Below, in pieces: positions 41,696 through 50,576 of a stretch of DNA of 64,000 nucleotides (positions are counted from its first letter, which is position 1; each line of letters opens with the position of its first letter). This DNA is from Aquamicrobium sp. Lineage in GTDB: Bacteria; Pseudomonadota; Alphaproteobacteria; Rhizobiales; Rhizobiaceae. The position numbers and the translations under genes were made by a program. The stretch spans positions 403,606 to 467,605 of the forward strand of contig JAHHDT010000007.1 of assembly GCA_019739225.1 (NCBI GenBank), given 5' to 3'. The notes under the pieces were generated by a model. That model ran no database searches. It was not told the origin of the DNA and saw nothing but the letters and a program-made list of their open reading frames with translations.

Positions 41696-42115
41696 ATGTC
41701 CGACGAGACCCAGCAAGCCATGCCGACCCCAACCGGAGGGCTCAATGCCTACCTTCAGGTGGATGGGGCCATCAAGGCCGCCGAATTCTATGGCCGCGCC
41801 TTCGATGCAACCGAGGTCTACGCCGTGCCCGCCGACGAGCAGGGCCGGACGATGCACATCCACCTTCACGTCAACGGTTCGTCGCTGATGCTCGGCGATG
41901 CCTATCCGGAGCATGGCCATCCGCACGAGCCAGCGCAGGGCTACGTCCTGCAGCTTCATCTGAGCCATGACGATATTGACTCATGGTGGCAGCGCGCCGT
42001 CGATGCCGGCTGCGAGGTGACCGTTCCGCTTCAGGTCATGTTCTGGGGCGATCGCTGGGGTCAGCTCCGCGATCCGTTCGGCGTGGTCTGGGCGATGAAC
42101 GCGCCAGCCAGCTAG
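41696..42115 (+). CDS. VOC-family (glyoxalase/PhnB-like) protein
   Basis: A 139-residue PhnB-like VOC protein (LNAYLQVDGAIKAAEFYGRAFDATEVYAVPADEQGRTMHIHLHVNGSSLMLGD; GDRWGQLRDPFGVVWAMNAP). Members bind metals and act on varied small molecules; the substrate is unknown. AAAGGAGA lies upstream of the ATG at 41696. A strong terminator follows. Confidence 0.88.
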   Translation: MSDETQQAMPTPTGGLNAYLQVDGAIKAAEFYGRAFDATEVYAVPADEQGRTMHIHLHVNGSSLMLGDAYPEHGHPHEPAQGYVLQLHLSHDDIDSWWQRAVDAGCEVTVPLQVMFWGDRWGQLRDPFGVVWAMNAPAS

Positions 42116-42126
42116 AAAACCTAAAA

Positions 42127-42170
42127 ACAGTACCCCGCGCCGGGTGTCGGCGCGGGGTACTGTTTTTTTA
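42127..42170 (+). terminator. Strong Rho-independent terminator
   Basis: A 16-bp perfect stem (ACAGTACCCCGCGCCG and its complement, 42127-42142 / 42148-42163) with a 5-nt loop and seven T. It is one of the strongest terminators in the window and ends the VOC transcript. Confidence 0.95.
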
Positions 42171-42271
42171 GACAGCCCCGCGCGCTCCAACTGCGCGACG
42201 GCAAATCTGCTTGGCAACGTGCCTGGCATGCCGCAGGATTCACGTTAGCTGAGTAGAGGAGTCTTGAGTCG

Positions 42272-42871
42272 ATGGCGCCGGTGAAGGTCGATCCGCAAAA
42301 GGTCCGCACGTTCGAAGATGCGGATGCGTTCTATGCCTGGCTGGGCCAGAACCACGACACGGCGGACGAAATCTGGATCAAGATCCACAAGGTCGGCTCT
42401 GGACTGAAATCGATCAGCCCGATGGAAGCCATCGACGTGGCGCTTTGCTGGGGCTGGATCGATGCTATCCGCAAGGGCTTCGACGAGAAGAGCTTTCTCC
42501 AGCGCTACACGCCGCGCGGCAGAAGGAGCGTCTGGAGCAAGATCAATGTCGACAATGTCGCCCGCCTGATCGAGGAGGGCCGGATGACCGAACAGGGGCT
42601 AAGGCAGGTCGAGGCGGCCAAGACCGACGGCAGGTGGGGCCGCGCCTATGACAGCGCCAAGGATATGAAGATTCCGGAGGACCTGCAGACCGCCATCGAT
42701 GCAGAGCCGGCCGCCAGGGCGATGCTCGAAAAACTCAGTTCCCAGAATCGCTTCGCGCTGGCCTTTCGCGTGCACAACATGAAAACCGATGCCGGCCGCA
42801 AACGGAAGATCGAGAGCTTCGTCGATATGCTGAAGCGCGGCCAGACGATCTACCCGCAAGGCAGGAAATGA
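42272..42871 (+). CDS. YdeI/OmpD-associated family protein
   Basis: A 199-residue protein of the YdeI (DUF1905-related) family (RTFEDADAFYAWLGQNHDTADEIWIKIHKVGSG; EAIDVALCWGWIDAIRKGFDEKSFLQRYTPRGRRSVWSKIN; C-terminal RFALAFRVHNMKTDAGRKRKIESFVDMLKRG). Members are annotated as bacteriocin protection or OmpD-associated, with little biochemistry. It is probably cytoplasmic and a single-gene transcript. Confidence 0.88.
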   Translation: MAPVKVDPQKVRTFEDADAFYAWLGQNHDTADEIWIKIHKVGSGLKSISPMEAIDVALCWGWIDAIRKGFDEKSFLQRYTPRGRRSVWSKINVDNVARLIEEGRMTEQGLRQVEAAKTDGRWGRAYDSAKDMKIPEDLQTAIDAEPAARAMLEKLSSQNRFALAFRVHNMKTDAGRKRKIESFVDMLKRGQTIYPQGRK

Positions 42872-42885
42872 CGTGGCGCTGGTTT

Positions 42886-43122
42886 CTAGACCCTGTGCTC
42901 GGCCAGCCCGGCGCTCACCATGTTGAGCGGCAAGCGGCTGCCACGGCTGTACGCCGCCATCACGCGGTCGGCGACGGCTTTGCGTCGCGACTTTTCTCGT
43001 GCCGTCACGCCGAGTTCGAGGCATACCGCCTCGATAATGGGTTGCATGCTCTCAAGTTCGTGCGGTTCGAAGCCCGGGTGGGCCTCACCTCCACCAGTCC
43101 ACCTTGTTGTCGCCGCAGACAT
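42886..43122 (-). CDS. Small conserved-looking hypothetical protein
   Basis: A 78-residue protein (MSAATTRWTGGGEAHPGFEPHELESMQPIIEAVCLELGV...RKAVADRVMAAYSRGSRLPLNMVSAGL). The pattern, ending in R-PLN-V-AGL, resembles short rhizobial hypothetical proteins with a predicted helical core. GAGGAG lies 9 nt ahead of the ATG at 43122, which supports it being real; the frame upstream of that ATG is probably not coding. It converges on the YdeI-like gene. Function unknown. Confidence 0.6.
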   Translation of the reverse strand: MSAATTRWTGGGEAHPGFEPHELESMQPIIEAVCLELGVTAREKSRRKAVADRVMAAYSRGSRLPLNMVSAGLAEHRV

Positions 43123-43484
43123 CGGTCTCGCTCCTCTCGCGTACGCGGTCTTTGCCGCGCAGTCTGCCCTGGCACCGCCTCCCATCAGTCTATGCGCATT
43201 TCGGACCTTATCAAGGCGTGAATCGGGCGATCTGATGCCAAAATCGGCTCGGAAAGCGAGAATCGGACCAACGTGACGCTATCCTGGAGCGAAAGGGGGG
43301 GCGGGAGCGGTTGCCTGCCTGGCGATGCTGGACCAGACGAAATCGCTTTGCCGGCTTTGCTTGTCGGCGTCTGGCCGTGCTATGCGCCGTGGCGGACTTG
43401 ACCTCTCAACCCTCCCGAATTTCTTGAAATGGCCGTTTACACCGCCTCGCCTGAGATGATGGCAGCACAACCGGACCGCGTGAC
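43123..43484. other. Intergenic gap, no gene seen
   Basis: The gap lies between divergent genes (small hypothetical protein and DMT exporter). It probably carries both promoters. A CTTGAC near 43398 is readable on the plus strand without a clear -10. No RNA-like fold stood out. Confidence 0.4.
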
Positions 43485-44327
43485 GTGAGCGCAGCGGTGT
43501 TCTTTGCCGTGCTGCTCGCGGCTGCGATGCATGCAACGTGGAACGCGCTGCTGAAGGTGCGGCTTGACCGCTTCGCCGCGATCTCGCTGATGAGCTTCGG
43601 CATGGGTGTCGTTTCCCTGCCGTTCCTGCCCTTCGTCGCGGTGCCCACGGGGATCACCTGGTTCTGGCTGGGGCTCTCGTCCGCTTTGCACATCGGTTAT
43701 AACTATTTTCTGGCGCGCGCCTACGAGACCGGCGAGCTGGGGCAGGCTTATCCGCTGGCCCGCGGCACCGCTCCGCTGTTCACTACGCTGGGCGGGCTGG
43801 TCCTGATCGGCGAAGTGCCGGGCAAGATCGCTGCGCTGGGCATATTGCTTCTGTGCGCCGGCACGTTCCTGATGTCGATGCGCGGCGGCGGCATGAACGC
43901 GCTCGGCAGGCGGCCGGTCATCTACGCGCTGGCGACATCGGTCTTCATCGCCGGCTACACGCTCGCCGACGGTTCCGGCGCCCGTTCCGCCGCGACGGCC
44001 GCCAGCTACATCGTCTGGCTGTTCATCATCGAGGGTATCACCGCGATCGCCGCATGCGTTCTGGTGCGCGGCCCACGCGTGGTTCGCGTGATGCTGCCCG
44101 AGTGGAAGGTATGTCTCGTCAGCGGGCTTCTGAGCGCAACGGGATATGGCATCGTCATCTGGGCCATGACAAAGGCGCCGATCGCCACCGTTGCCGCGCT
44201 GCGCGAATCGTCCATCCTCTTCGCTATGGTTCTGTCGGTGGTGATGCTGGGCGAATCGATGACGCGCTGGCGCGCGGCCGCGGCGCTGCTCATCGTCGGC
44301 GGGGTCGTTGCGCTAAGGCTCGGATAA
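43485..44327 (+). CDS. EamA/DMT-family transporter
   Basis: A 280-residue inner-membrane protein with ten predicted membrane segments in two EamA halves (AAVFFAVLLAAAMHATWNALLKV...; ALATSVFIAGYTLADGSGARSA...; PIATVAALRESSILFAMVLSVVMLGESMTRWRAAAALLIVGGVVAL). The family exports amino acids, metabolites or other small molecules; the substrate is unknown. It starts with GTG at 43485. It lies 89 nt ahead of sqdB, too far to claim co-transcription. Confidence 0.88.
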   Translation: MSAAVFFAVLLAAAMHATWNALLKVRLDRFAAISLMSFGMGVVSLPFLPFVAVPTGITWFWLGLSSALHIGYNYFLARAYETGELGQAYPLARGTAPLFTTLGGLVLIGEVPGKIAALGILLLCAGTFLMSMRGGGMNALGRRPVIYALATSVFIAGYTLADGSGARSAATAASYIVWLFIIEGITAIAACVLVRGPRVVRVMLPEWKVCLVSGLLSATGYGIVIWAMTKAPIATVAALRESSILFAMVLSVVMLGESMTRWRAAAALLIVGGVVALRLG

Positions 44328-44416
44328 AGCGGGTGAAAAACTCGTTTGCGGCGGATACATTGTCGTCACGATGCGTTGCTAGAAGCTGGTTTTCATGACG
44401 AAGGGGATTGCCTGAT

Positions 44417-45637
44417 ATGAAGATTGCTGTTCTCGGCGGTGACGGGTTCATCGGCTGGCCAACCTGCCTGCATCTTTCCGATGCCGGGCATGACGTCCAC
44501 ATCATCGACAATCTGTCGCGCCGCTGGATCGATACGGAGCTGGGCGTCCAGTCGCTGACGCCGATGGATTCGATCCAGGAACGCACGCGCATCTGGTATC
44601 AGGAAACCGGCCGGCGGATTCACTTCCACCTCATCGACCTTGCCAGCGACTACGAGATCTTCAAGGGCTGGCTCCGCAAAGAGCGGCCGGACGCGATCGT
44701 GCATTTCGCCGAGCAGCGCGCCGCGCCCTATTCGATGAAGAGCGACCGGCACAAGAACTACACGGTCAACAACAATGTCAACGCGACCCACAACGTGCTC
44801 AACGCGCTGGTCGAGACCGGTGTCGATGCGCATCTGGTGCATCTCGGCACGATGGGCGTCTACGGCTATTCGACGGTTGGTGCTGCGATCCCCGAGGGCT
44901 ACCTTCCGGTCGGCATCGACACGATGTCGGGGGAGACGGCCAAGCAGGAAATCCTCTATCCCGCCAATCCCGGCTCGATCTACCACATGACCAAGTGCCT
45001 GGATCAGCTTCTGTTCCAGTTCTACGCCAAAAACGACGGCCTGCGGATCACCGATCTGCATCAGGGCATCGTGTGGGGCACACACACCGCGCAGACGCGC
45101 CGGCACGCGCAGCTTATCAACCGCTTCGACTATGACGGTGATTACGGCACCGTGCTCAACCGCTTCCTGATCCAGGCTGCGATCGGCTACCCGCTGACCG
45201 TGCATGGCACGGGCGGGCAGACCCGTGCGTTCATTCACATCCAGGATTCGGTGCGCTGCATCGAGCTGGCGCTGAAGAGCCCGCCGGCCAAGGGCGACCG
45301 GGTGAAGATCTTCAACCAGATGACCGAGACGCACCGCGTGCGCGATCTCGCCGAACTGGTCGCGAAAATCACCGGCGCGCGGATCGCGTGGCTGCCTAAT
45401 CCGCGGAAGGAAGCAGCCGAGAACGATCTGGTCGTGCGCAACGAGCAGTTCCTCGAACTCGGACTCAATCCGACCACGCTGGCCGAAGGCCTGCTCGAGG
45501 AAGTGATCGAGGTGGCGAAGAAATACGCCTACCGCGTCGACCGCAGCCGCATCCCAGCCGTCTCGGCGTGGACCAAGGACATCGAGCCGGTCATCGAACG
45601 CGACCCGGAAGGTAAACGCCTGAAGAGCGTGGGGTAA
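44417..45637 (+). CDS. sqdB: UDP-sulfoquinovose synthase
   Basis: SqdB/SQD1 converts UDP-glucose and sulfite to UDP-sulfoquinovose, the head-group donor of the sulfolipid SQDG. The 406-residue protein opens with the Rossmann motif GGDGFIGWPTCLHL. It has the SQD1-type T145 (HLGTMGVYG) and the Y189-x3-K193 pair (YHMTKCLDQLL). The long conserved block TDLHQGIVWGTHTAQTRRHAQLINRFDYDGDYGTVLNRF is diagnostic. GAAGGGG lies ahead of the ATG at 44417. It is the first gene of sqdBDC. Confidence 0.95.
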   Translation: MKIAVLGGDGFIGWPTCLHLSDAGHDVHIIDNLSRRWIDTELGVQSLTPMDSIQERTRIWYQETGRRIHFHLIDLASDYEIFKGWLRKERPDAIVHFAEQRAAPYSMKSDRHKNYTVNNNVNATHNVLNALVETGVDAHLVHLGTMGVYGYSTVGAAIPEGYLPVGIDTMSGETAKQEILYPANPGSIYHMTKCLDQLLFQFYAKNDGLRITDLHQGIVWGTHTAQTRRHAQLINRFDYDGDYGTVLNRFLIQAAIGYPLTVHGTGGQTRAFIHIQDSVRCIELALKSPPAKGDRVKIFNQMTETHRVRDLAELVAKITGARIAWLPNPRKEAAENDLVVRNEQFLELGLNPTTLAEGLLEEVIEVAKKYAYRVDRSRIPAVSAWTKDIEPVIERDPEGKRLKSVG

Positions 45638-45666
45638 TTCGTTCTTGCGGACGTCCGTGCCTTACC

Positions 45667-45827
45667 TTGCCCCCCTCTGTCCTGCCGGACATCTCCCCCG
45701 CAATGGGGGAGATCAGCTTTCATCGCTGCCCGAGCTCTCCCTGCCACGCTGGCGGTGGGCGGCAGCGGATGTGAAGGCCGATCTCCCCCCACGTGGGGGA
45801 GATGTCCGGCAGGACAGAGGGGGGCAA
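45667..45827. repeat. Palindromic repeat element between sqdB and sqdD
   Basis: Perfect 33-bp inverted arms (45667-45699 and 45795-45827; arm core CCTGCCGGACATCTCCCCC) flank 95 bp that carries a further GGGGGAGATCAGC / GCCGATCTCCCCCC pairing. It is of a type I know as dispersed palindromic repeats in Rhizobiales. As RNA it would form a very stable hairpin inside the sqd operon. Confidence 0.88.
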
Positions 45828-45853
45828 CATAGAGCACTTGCTTTGCCGTCCCG

Positions 45854-46666
45854 ATGATTTCTCACGCCTACGTCACCCTCGTCACCAATGCCGACTACGT
45901 GCTCGGCGCGACTGCGCTTGTGCGCTCGCTGCGCGCCACCGGCACGGCGGCCGAGATTGTGGTGATGCACACCGGCGGCGTCGAGCCGGGCACGCTCGCG
46001 CCGCTGGAGGCGCTGGGTGCGCGGCTGCACCTCGCAGAACTGTTGCCGACATCCGATGCGTTCAATGCCCGCCATCAGCGCGAGCGCATCCATGCCGAGA
46101 ACCCGTTCACCAAGGGGCGCAAGCCGGCCTTCCACACCCCGCTCGACAATTTCGCCAAGCTGCGGCTGTGGGAGCTGGAGGAATATGACAGCGTCGTCTT
46201 CATCGACGCCGACGCAGTCGTGGTGCGCAACATCGACAGGCTTTTCCTCTATCCCGAGTTCAGCGCGGCCCCGAATGTCTATGAAGGGCTGGCGGATTTT
46301 CACCGTCTCAATTCCGGCGTCTTTGTCGCCAAGCCTTCGCGCGTGACCTTCGAGAAGATGCTATCTCGCCTTGATGCGCCCGATGCGTACTGGCCCCGCA
46401 CGGACCAGACGTTCCTGCAGTCGTTCTTTCCGAACTGGCACGGCCTGCCCGTGTTCTACAACATGCTGCAGTATGTCTGGTTCAACCTGCCGGAACTGTG
46501 GGACTGGAAGTCGGTGCACGTCGTGCATTACCAGTATGAGAAGCCTTGGGAACGGCAACACCCCAAGGCAGACCTGCTGCGACCCCTGATTGACCTCTGG
46601 CTGAGTTATCTCGAAGGTTGCCCGCCGGACATCGACCGGCTGCCCAATCCCGAGCGTAAGGAGTAG
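45854..46666 (+). CDS. sqdD: GT8-like glycosyltransferase for sulfolipid synthesis
   Basis: A 270-residue glycogenin-like GT8 protein with the metal-binding DxD at D118-A-D120 (SVVFIDADAVVVRNIDRLF), then LNSGVFVAKPS and HVVHYQYEKPW. In Rhodobacter sphaeroides and S. meliloti, SqdD is the glycosyltransferase encoded between sqdB and sqdC that takes part in the sulfoquinovosyl transfer. Gene order and family match that case. The ribosome-binding site is weak; the repeat element lies only 27 nt upstream. Confidence 0.88.
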   Translation: MISHAYVTLVTNADYVLGATALVRSLRATGTAAEIVVMHTGGVEPGTLAPLEALGARLHLAELLPTSDAFNARHQRERIHAENPFTKGRKPAFHTPLDNFAKLRLWELEEYDSVVFIDADAVVVRNIDRLFLYPEFSAAPNVYEGLADFHRLNSGVFVAKPSRVTFEKMLSRLDAPDAYWPRTDQTFLQSFFPNWHGLPVFYNMLQYVWFNLPELWDWKSVHVVHYQYEKPWERQHPKADLLRPLIDLWLSYLEGCPPDIDRLPNPERKE

Positions 46667-46668
46667 CG

Positions 46669-47589
46669 ATGCCGACAACGCTGGTTTCCGGCGGTGCGGG
46701 CTATGTGGGGCGTTTTATTGTCAATGTGTTGCTGGAGCGCGGCCACGACGTGGTCGTGATGGGTCGTCGTGCGCCGCCACCGGGCCTGTTCGTGGCGCCG
46801 GTGAAATTCGTGGAGGGTTCGCTGGATCCAGACCGCGATCAGTCGGCGGCCTTCGCCGGCGTCGACAGCTTCGTGCACGCCGCCTTCGATCATCTCCCCG
46901 GCCGGTACCGTGGCGGCGAGGGCGACGATCCGGCGGGCTTCCGCCTGCGCAACGTCGACGGGTCCATCGCGCTTTTCGAGCAGGCGCGTGCCGCGGGTGT
47001 GCGGCGCGCCGTGTTCCTGTCCTCACGCGCGGTCTACGGCACCCAGCCGCCCGGCACGCCGCTCGACGAGGCGATGCGCCCGCATCCCGACACGCTCTAT
47101 GGCGAGGTCAAGCTTGCCGTAGAGCGGCGGCTGCATGCGATGGCGGGCGAGGGGTTCGCGCCGTCTTCGCTGCGTGTGACCGGCGTCTATGGGCTGGCCG
47201 GACGCGATAGTCCGGAGGACAAATGGACCCCGCTGCTGCGGGACTGGCTCGCCGGCAAGCCTGTCGAGCCGCGGGCAGGCAGCGAAGTCCATGGCGAGGA
47301 TGTCGGCGCTGCGGTGGCGGTGGTCCTCGATGCGTCCTTCGATGCCGTATCCGGGCAGGTCTTCAACGTTTCCGATCTGATGGTCGACCGGTGCGATCTG
47401 CTGGTGATGGTGCAGCAGGCAACCGGCTGCCCAAATCCGTTGCCGCCGGCGTCCGACACCTCGCGGTTCAATGTCATGACCACGGAGAAGATCGTGAGCC
47501 TCGGCTGGAAGCCGGGCGGCGCCAGACGGCTGCGGGACACGGTTCGCGATCTCGTCGACCGCTTGCATGCCGGCGCGGCTGTTCGCTGA
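46669..47589 (+). CDS. sqdC: NAD-dependent epimerase/reductase-type sulfolipid protein
   Basis: A 306-residue extended-SDR protein: Rossmann GGAGYVGRFIV (8-18), FLSSRAVYG, YGEVK as the Tyr-x3-Lys pair, and LRVTGVYG. It follows sqdD by 2 nt with AAGGAG before its ATG, matching the sqdBDC order known in R. sphaeroides and S. meliloti. sqdC mutants of R. sphaeroides accumulate a sulfoquinovosyl-dihydroxyacetone compound, so a late or reductive step is likely. The exact reaction is not established. Confidence 0.82.
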   Translation: MPTTLVSGGAGYVGRFIVNVLLERGHDVVVMGRRAPPPGLFVAPVKFVEGSLDPDRDQSAAFAGVDSFVHAAFDHLPGRYRGGEGDDPAGFRLRNVDGSIALFEQARAAGVRRAVFLSSRAVYGTQPPGTPLDEAMRPHPDTLYGEVKLAVERRLHAMAGEGFAPSSLRVTGVYGLAGRDSPEDKWTPLLRDWLAGKPVEPRAGSEVHGEDVGAAVAVVLDASFDAVSGQVFNVSDLMVDRCDLLVMVQQATGCPNPLPPASDTSRFNVMTTEKIVSLGWKPGGARRLRDTVRDLVDRLHAGAAVR

Positions 47590-47597
47590 GAAACTGA

Positions 47598-47645
47598 TTC
47601 AACGGCTTGCGAGGTCGATTCCTGTTTCGACGCCAAGCCGTTGAA
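47598..47645. terminator. Hairpin between convergent transcripts
   Basis: A 12-bp perfect outer stem (TTCAACGGCTTG / CAAGCCGTTGAA) with an inner GTCGA/TCGAC pairing lies between the sqdC stop and the end of the dehydratase gene. No good T-run follows on either strand, so it may act as a weak bidirectional terminator or an mRNA 3'-end protector. Confidence 0.55.
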
Positions 47646-47655
47646 ATGCAATATT

Positions 47656-48867
47656 TTACGGGACCAGCGGTTCCTGCGCCATCTGAAGGTGCAGGTGCTC
47701 GCCGTGGTACGGGTGCGCCTCGCAGACAGCTTCGTCGAGCTCGACGCCGAGGCCGGGTTCCGTGGACGGAATGACGTGGCCGTCCTGCCATTCGATCTTC
47801 TTTTTCAGCAGTTTCGCGTGGAAGCCGTCCCACTGCTTCAGCGATTCGAGGATCAGGAAGTTCGGCAGCGTTACCGCGAGCTGGATGTTGGCCGCGCCGA
47901 CCAGCGGTCCGCAATAGCAGTGCGGCGCCGCCTGGATGTGGAAGGCTTCCGCCATCGCGGCGATCTTCTTGGTCTCGAGGATGCCGCCAGAGCGGCCGAG
48001 ATCGGGCTGGATGATCGATGCCGCACGGTTTTCGATCACACGAGCAAATTCCCACTTCGTCGTCAGGCGCTCGCCGGTCGCCACCGGGATCGAGGTCCCG
48101 CGCGCCACCTGCGCCATCACCTCGGGCATGTCCGGCGGTACCGGCTCCTCGAACCATAGCGGATCGTAGGGTTCGATCGCGCGCGCCATGCGCAGCGCGC
48201 CGGAAGCGGTGAACTGGCCGTGCGTGCCGAACAGGATGTCGGCGTTCATGCCGACGGCCTCGCGGATCGCTGCGACCATCCGGGCCGAGGTGTCGATGTC
48301 AAAGAGGCGCGGCTGGTGCCCGTCAAAGGCGGTGTAAGGGCCGGCGGGGTCCAGCTTCACGGCGTTGAAGCCCTGACGCACATATTCGGCAGCGCATTCT
48401 GCGGCGAGGCCGGGGTCGTTGTAGACGTTCCTGCCCCGTGCATCCTCGGAGTGCACGCTGCCTTCGTGAGGGTAGAGATAGGTGTAGGAGCGCAGCGTCT
48501 CGTGCACACGGCCGCCGAGCAGCGCATAGACCGGCTTGCCCGCTTCCTTGCCGATGATGTCCCAGCACGCCATTTCGAGCGCGGAAACGCAGCCCATCAT
48601 CGAAACGTCGGGGCGCTGCGTGAAGCCGGACGAATAGGCGCGGCGGAAGAAGGTCTCGATGTCGTGCGGGTCGCGGCCGACGAGGTAGCGCTCCGCGCAA
48701 TCCTCGATCATCGCGGCGGTCACGCGTGGGCCGAAGGTCGCGTTGTACGCCTCGCCATAGCCGGTGACGCCGCCATCGGTCGTCAGCCGAACGAAGATGA
48801 AATATTTGCCACCGATGCCCGGGGGCGGGTTTCCCACGACCCAGGTTTTGACGTCGGTGATTTTCAT
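47656..48867 (-). CDS. Enolase-superfamily sugar-acid dehydratase (MR/MLE family)
   Basis: A 403-residue enolase-superfamily enzyme. The capping domain has GVTGYGEAYNATFGP and GRDPHDIETFFRRAY. Barrel motifs are AVKLDPAGPYT, FGTHGQFTASGA, WFEEPVPPD, ATGERLTTKWEF and QPDLGRSGGILETKKIA, then APHCYCGPLVGAAN. The layout suggests a sugar-acid dehydratase of the mannonate/galactonate type, but the substrate is not deducible. It is the second gene after a Zn-dependent dehydrogenase (12-nt gap), so the pair likely oxidises and dehydrates a sugar or sugar acid. Confidence 0.85.
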   Translation of the reverse strand: MKITDVKTWVVGNPPPGIGGKYFIFVRLTTDGGVTGYGEAYNATFGPRVTAAMIEDCAERYLVGRDPHDIETFFRRAYSSGFTQRPDVSMMGCVSALEMACWDIIGKEAGKPVYALLGGRVHETLRSYTYLYPHEGSVHSEDARGRNVYNDPGLAAECAAEYVRQGFNAVKLDPAGPYTAFDGHQPRLFDIDTSARMVAAIREAVGMNADILFGTHGQFTASGALRMARAIEPYDPLWFEEPVPPDMPEVMAQVARGTSIPVATGERLTTKWEFARVIENRAASIIQPDLGRSGGILETKKIAAMAEAFHIQAAPHCYCGPLVGAANIQLAVTLPNFLILESLKQWDGFHAKLLKKKIEWQDGHVIPSTEPGLGVELDEAVCEAHPYHGEHLHLQMAQEPLVP

Positions 48868-48879
48868 GAAGGACTCCAG

Positions 48880-49968
48880 CTAAAATACGATCACGTTTCG
48901 CAACGCCTTGCCGGCGTTGACCGCGGCGATCGCCTCGTTGATTTCGTGCAGAGGGTAGCGGGCGCTCACCAGTTCGTCGAGTTTCAGCCTGCCGGCGCGG
49001 TAGTTCTCGACCAGCATCGGGATGTCGCGCGAGACGTCGGTCTCGCCCATCTTGGAGCCGAGTATCCGCTGGTTCCAGGCGGCCATGGTGCCGGGGTCAT
49101 AGGAGGCCATCACGCCCGATGGCGGCATGCCGACGATGACCACCGCGCCGTTTTTGGTGAGATATGAAAAGGCGCCGTCGAAGGCGGCTTTCGCCCCAAC
49201 GGTCACGAACACATAATCGACGCCCCTGCCGCCTGTCAGCGCCATGATCTCCGCAGCCGCATCGGTAGTGACGGGGTTGAACGCGTGCGTCGCTCCGAAA
49301 GCGCGTGCCGCCGTCAGCTTGTCTTCGGAAAGATCGAGCGCGATCACCCTGGATGCGCCGGCCAGCGCCGCACCCTGAACGCTGTTGAGGCCGACGCCGC
49401 CGCAGCCGACCACGGCGACCGCCTGTCCCCGCCGTACTTTCGCGGTGTTGACCACTGCCCCGAAGCCGGTGATGACACCACAGGCGAGCAGGGAAGCCGG
49501 CTCGAACGCCATGTCGTCGGGCAGCTTCGCAAGCTGACTTTCATGCACGACCACCTTTTCTGCGAAGGCGCCGGTGCGCATGGATTGCACGTATGGTGTC
49601 CCGTCCGCTCCGGTCAGCGGGCTTTTTGCGTCGAGCGGAAACACTTCCTCGCACATCACCAGGCTGCCCTGGCCGCAATAGTGGCAGCCGCCGCATGAGC
49701 GTATCAGCGTGACGACGACACGGTCGCCGAGCGCGACGCCGTCGACCCCATCGCCGACCGCCGAAACGATGCCTGCGGCCTCATGCCCGTAGACGGCGGG
49801 CAGGCCGCCGCCCCATGCGCCTTCAGCGTAGAAGATGTCAGAATGGCAGATGGCGCAGGCCTTCACGTCGACCATAACCTCGCCGGGACCGGGATCGGCG
49901 ATGTCGATCTCCTCGATCGAAAGCGGCTCTCCGAAACGATGGCAGATGGCGGCCTTGATGCGTGTCAC
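48880..49968 (-). CDS. Zinc-dependent alcohol dehydrogenase
   Basis: A 362-residue MDR-family dehydrogenase. Catalytic zinc ligands are in CAICHSD and GHEAAG. Structural zinc is bound by the four Cys of CGGCHYCGQGSLVMC. The NAD(P) site is VGCGGVGLNSVQGAALAGA. The sequence is closest to class III-like or Rxyl-type alcohol dehydrogenases. It leads the two-gene unit with the dehydratase. The substrate is probably a polyol or sugar alcohol, by context only. Confidence 0.88.
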   Translation of the reverse strand: MTRIKAAICHRFGEPLSIEEIDIADPGPGEVMVDVKACAICHSDIFYAEGAWGGGLPAVYGHEAAGIVSAVGDGVDGVALGDRVVVTLIRSCGGCHYCGQGSLVMCEEVFPLDAKSPLTGADGTPYVQSMRTGAFAEKVVVHESQLAKLPDDMAFEPASLLACGVITGFGAVVNTAKVRRGQAVAVVGCGGVGLNSVQGAALAGASRVIALDLSEDKLTAARAFGATHAFNPVTTDAAAEIMALTGGRGVDYVFVTVGAKAAFDGAFSYLTKNGAVVIVGMPPSGVMASYDPGTMAAWNQRILGSKMGETDVSRDIPMLVENYRAGRLKLDELVSARYPLHEINEAIAAVNAGKALRNVIVF

Positions 49969-50132
49969 GGTCTACTCCGGTTTCGCTGCGGGCCGCAGCC
50001 TAGGACAGCTCCCCGTGCGGGCGCGAGAAAAAGGCGACGCCGCGCGCCGCAATTGCGCCATCGCCGTGCATTGACCGCGGCGCGACGTAACGCTAGGCGA
50101 GAAAGAACAGTGCCTGCAGGAGAGGAGCCGCA

Positions 50133-50525
50133 ATGAACCGCAACGACGTCAATCCTGTGGGCGAACTGACCTTGCGGACGCTGGCCATGCCTGCCGACGC
50201 CAATGCTGCCGGCGACATCTTCGGCGGCTGGGTGATGGCGCAAATGGATCTTGCCTGCGGCATCCGCGCGGCTGAACGCGCCAAAGGCCGCGTCGTGACG
50301 GCTGCGGTCAAGGAGATGTCGTTCGCCAAGCCGATGAAGGTGGGCGATACGCTCTGCATCTATATCGACATCACCAGGGTCGGCCGCACCTCCATGACGC
50401 TGCGCGTCGAAGCCTGGGCTCAACGCTACCTCAGCGATCTGATGGAGCGTGTGACCCATGCCGATTTCGTCATGGTCGCGCTCGACAGCCAGAGCAAGCC
50501 GACGCCGATCCCCGAAGAAAAATAG
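50133..50525 (+). CDS. Acyl-CoA thioesterase (YciA-like hot-dog protein)
   Basis: A 130-residue hot-dog thioesterase. The YciA signature is visible: RTLAMPADANAAGDIFGGWVMAQMDLACG, with the catalytic Asp region, then VTAAVKEMSFAKPMKVGD and VTHADFVMVALD. Such enzymes hydrolyse a broad range of short to long acyl-CoAs. GGAGAGGAG precedes the ATG. Single-gene transcript. Confidence 0.9.
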   Translation: MNRNDVNPVGELTLRTLAMPADANAAGDIFGGWVMAQMDLACGIRAAERAKGRVVTAAVKEMSFAKPMKVGDTLCIYIDITRVGRTSMTLRVEAWAQRYLSDLMERVTHADFVMVALDSQSKPTPIPEEK

Positions 50526-50576
50526 CGACAGACCGATGAGGCGTCTCGCTCACACAAATAGCGCAACATTCCGGCC

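Noticed and set aside
45667..45827. Insertion sequence or rho-independent terminator of sqdB
   Set aside because: No transposase or target duplication is seen, and the arms match a dispersed palindromic repeat; no T-run follows the hairpin.
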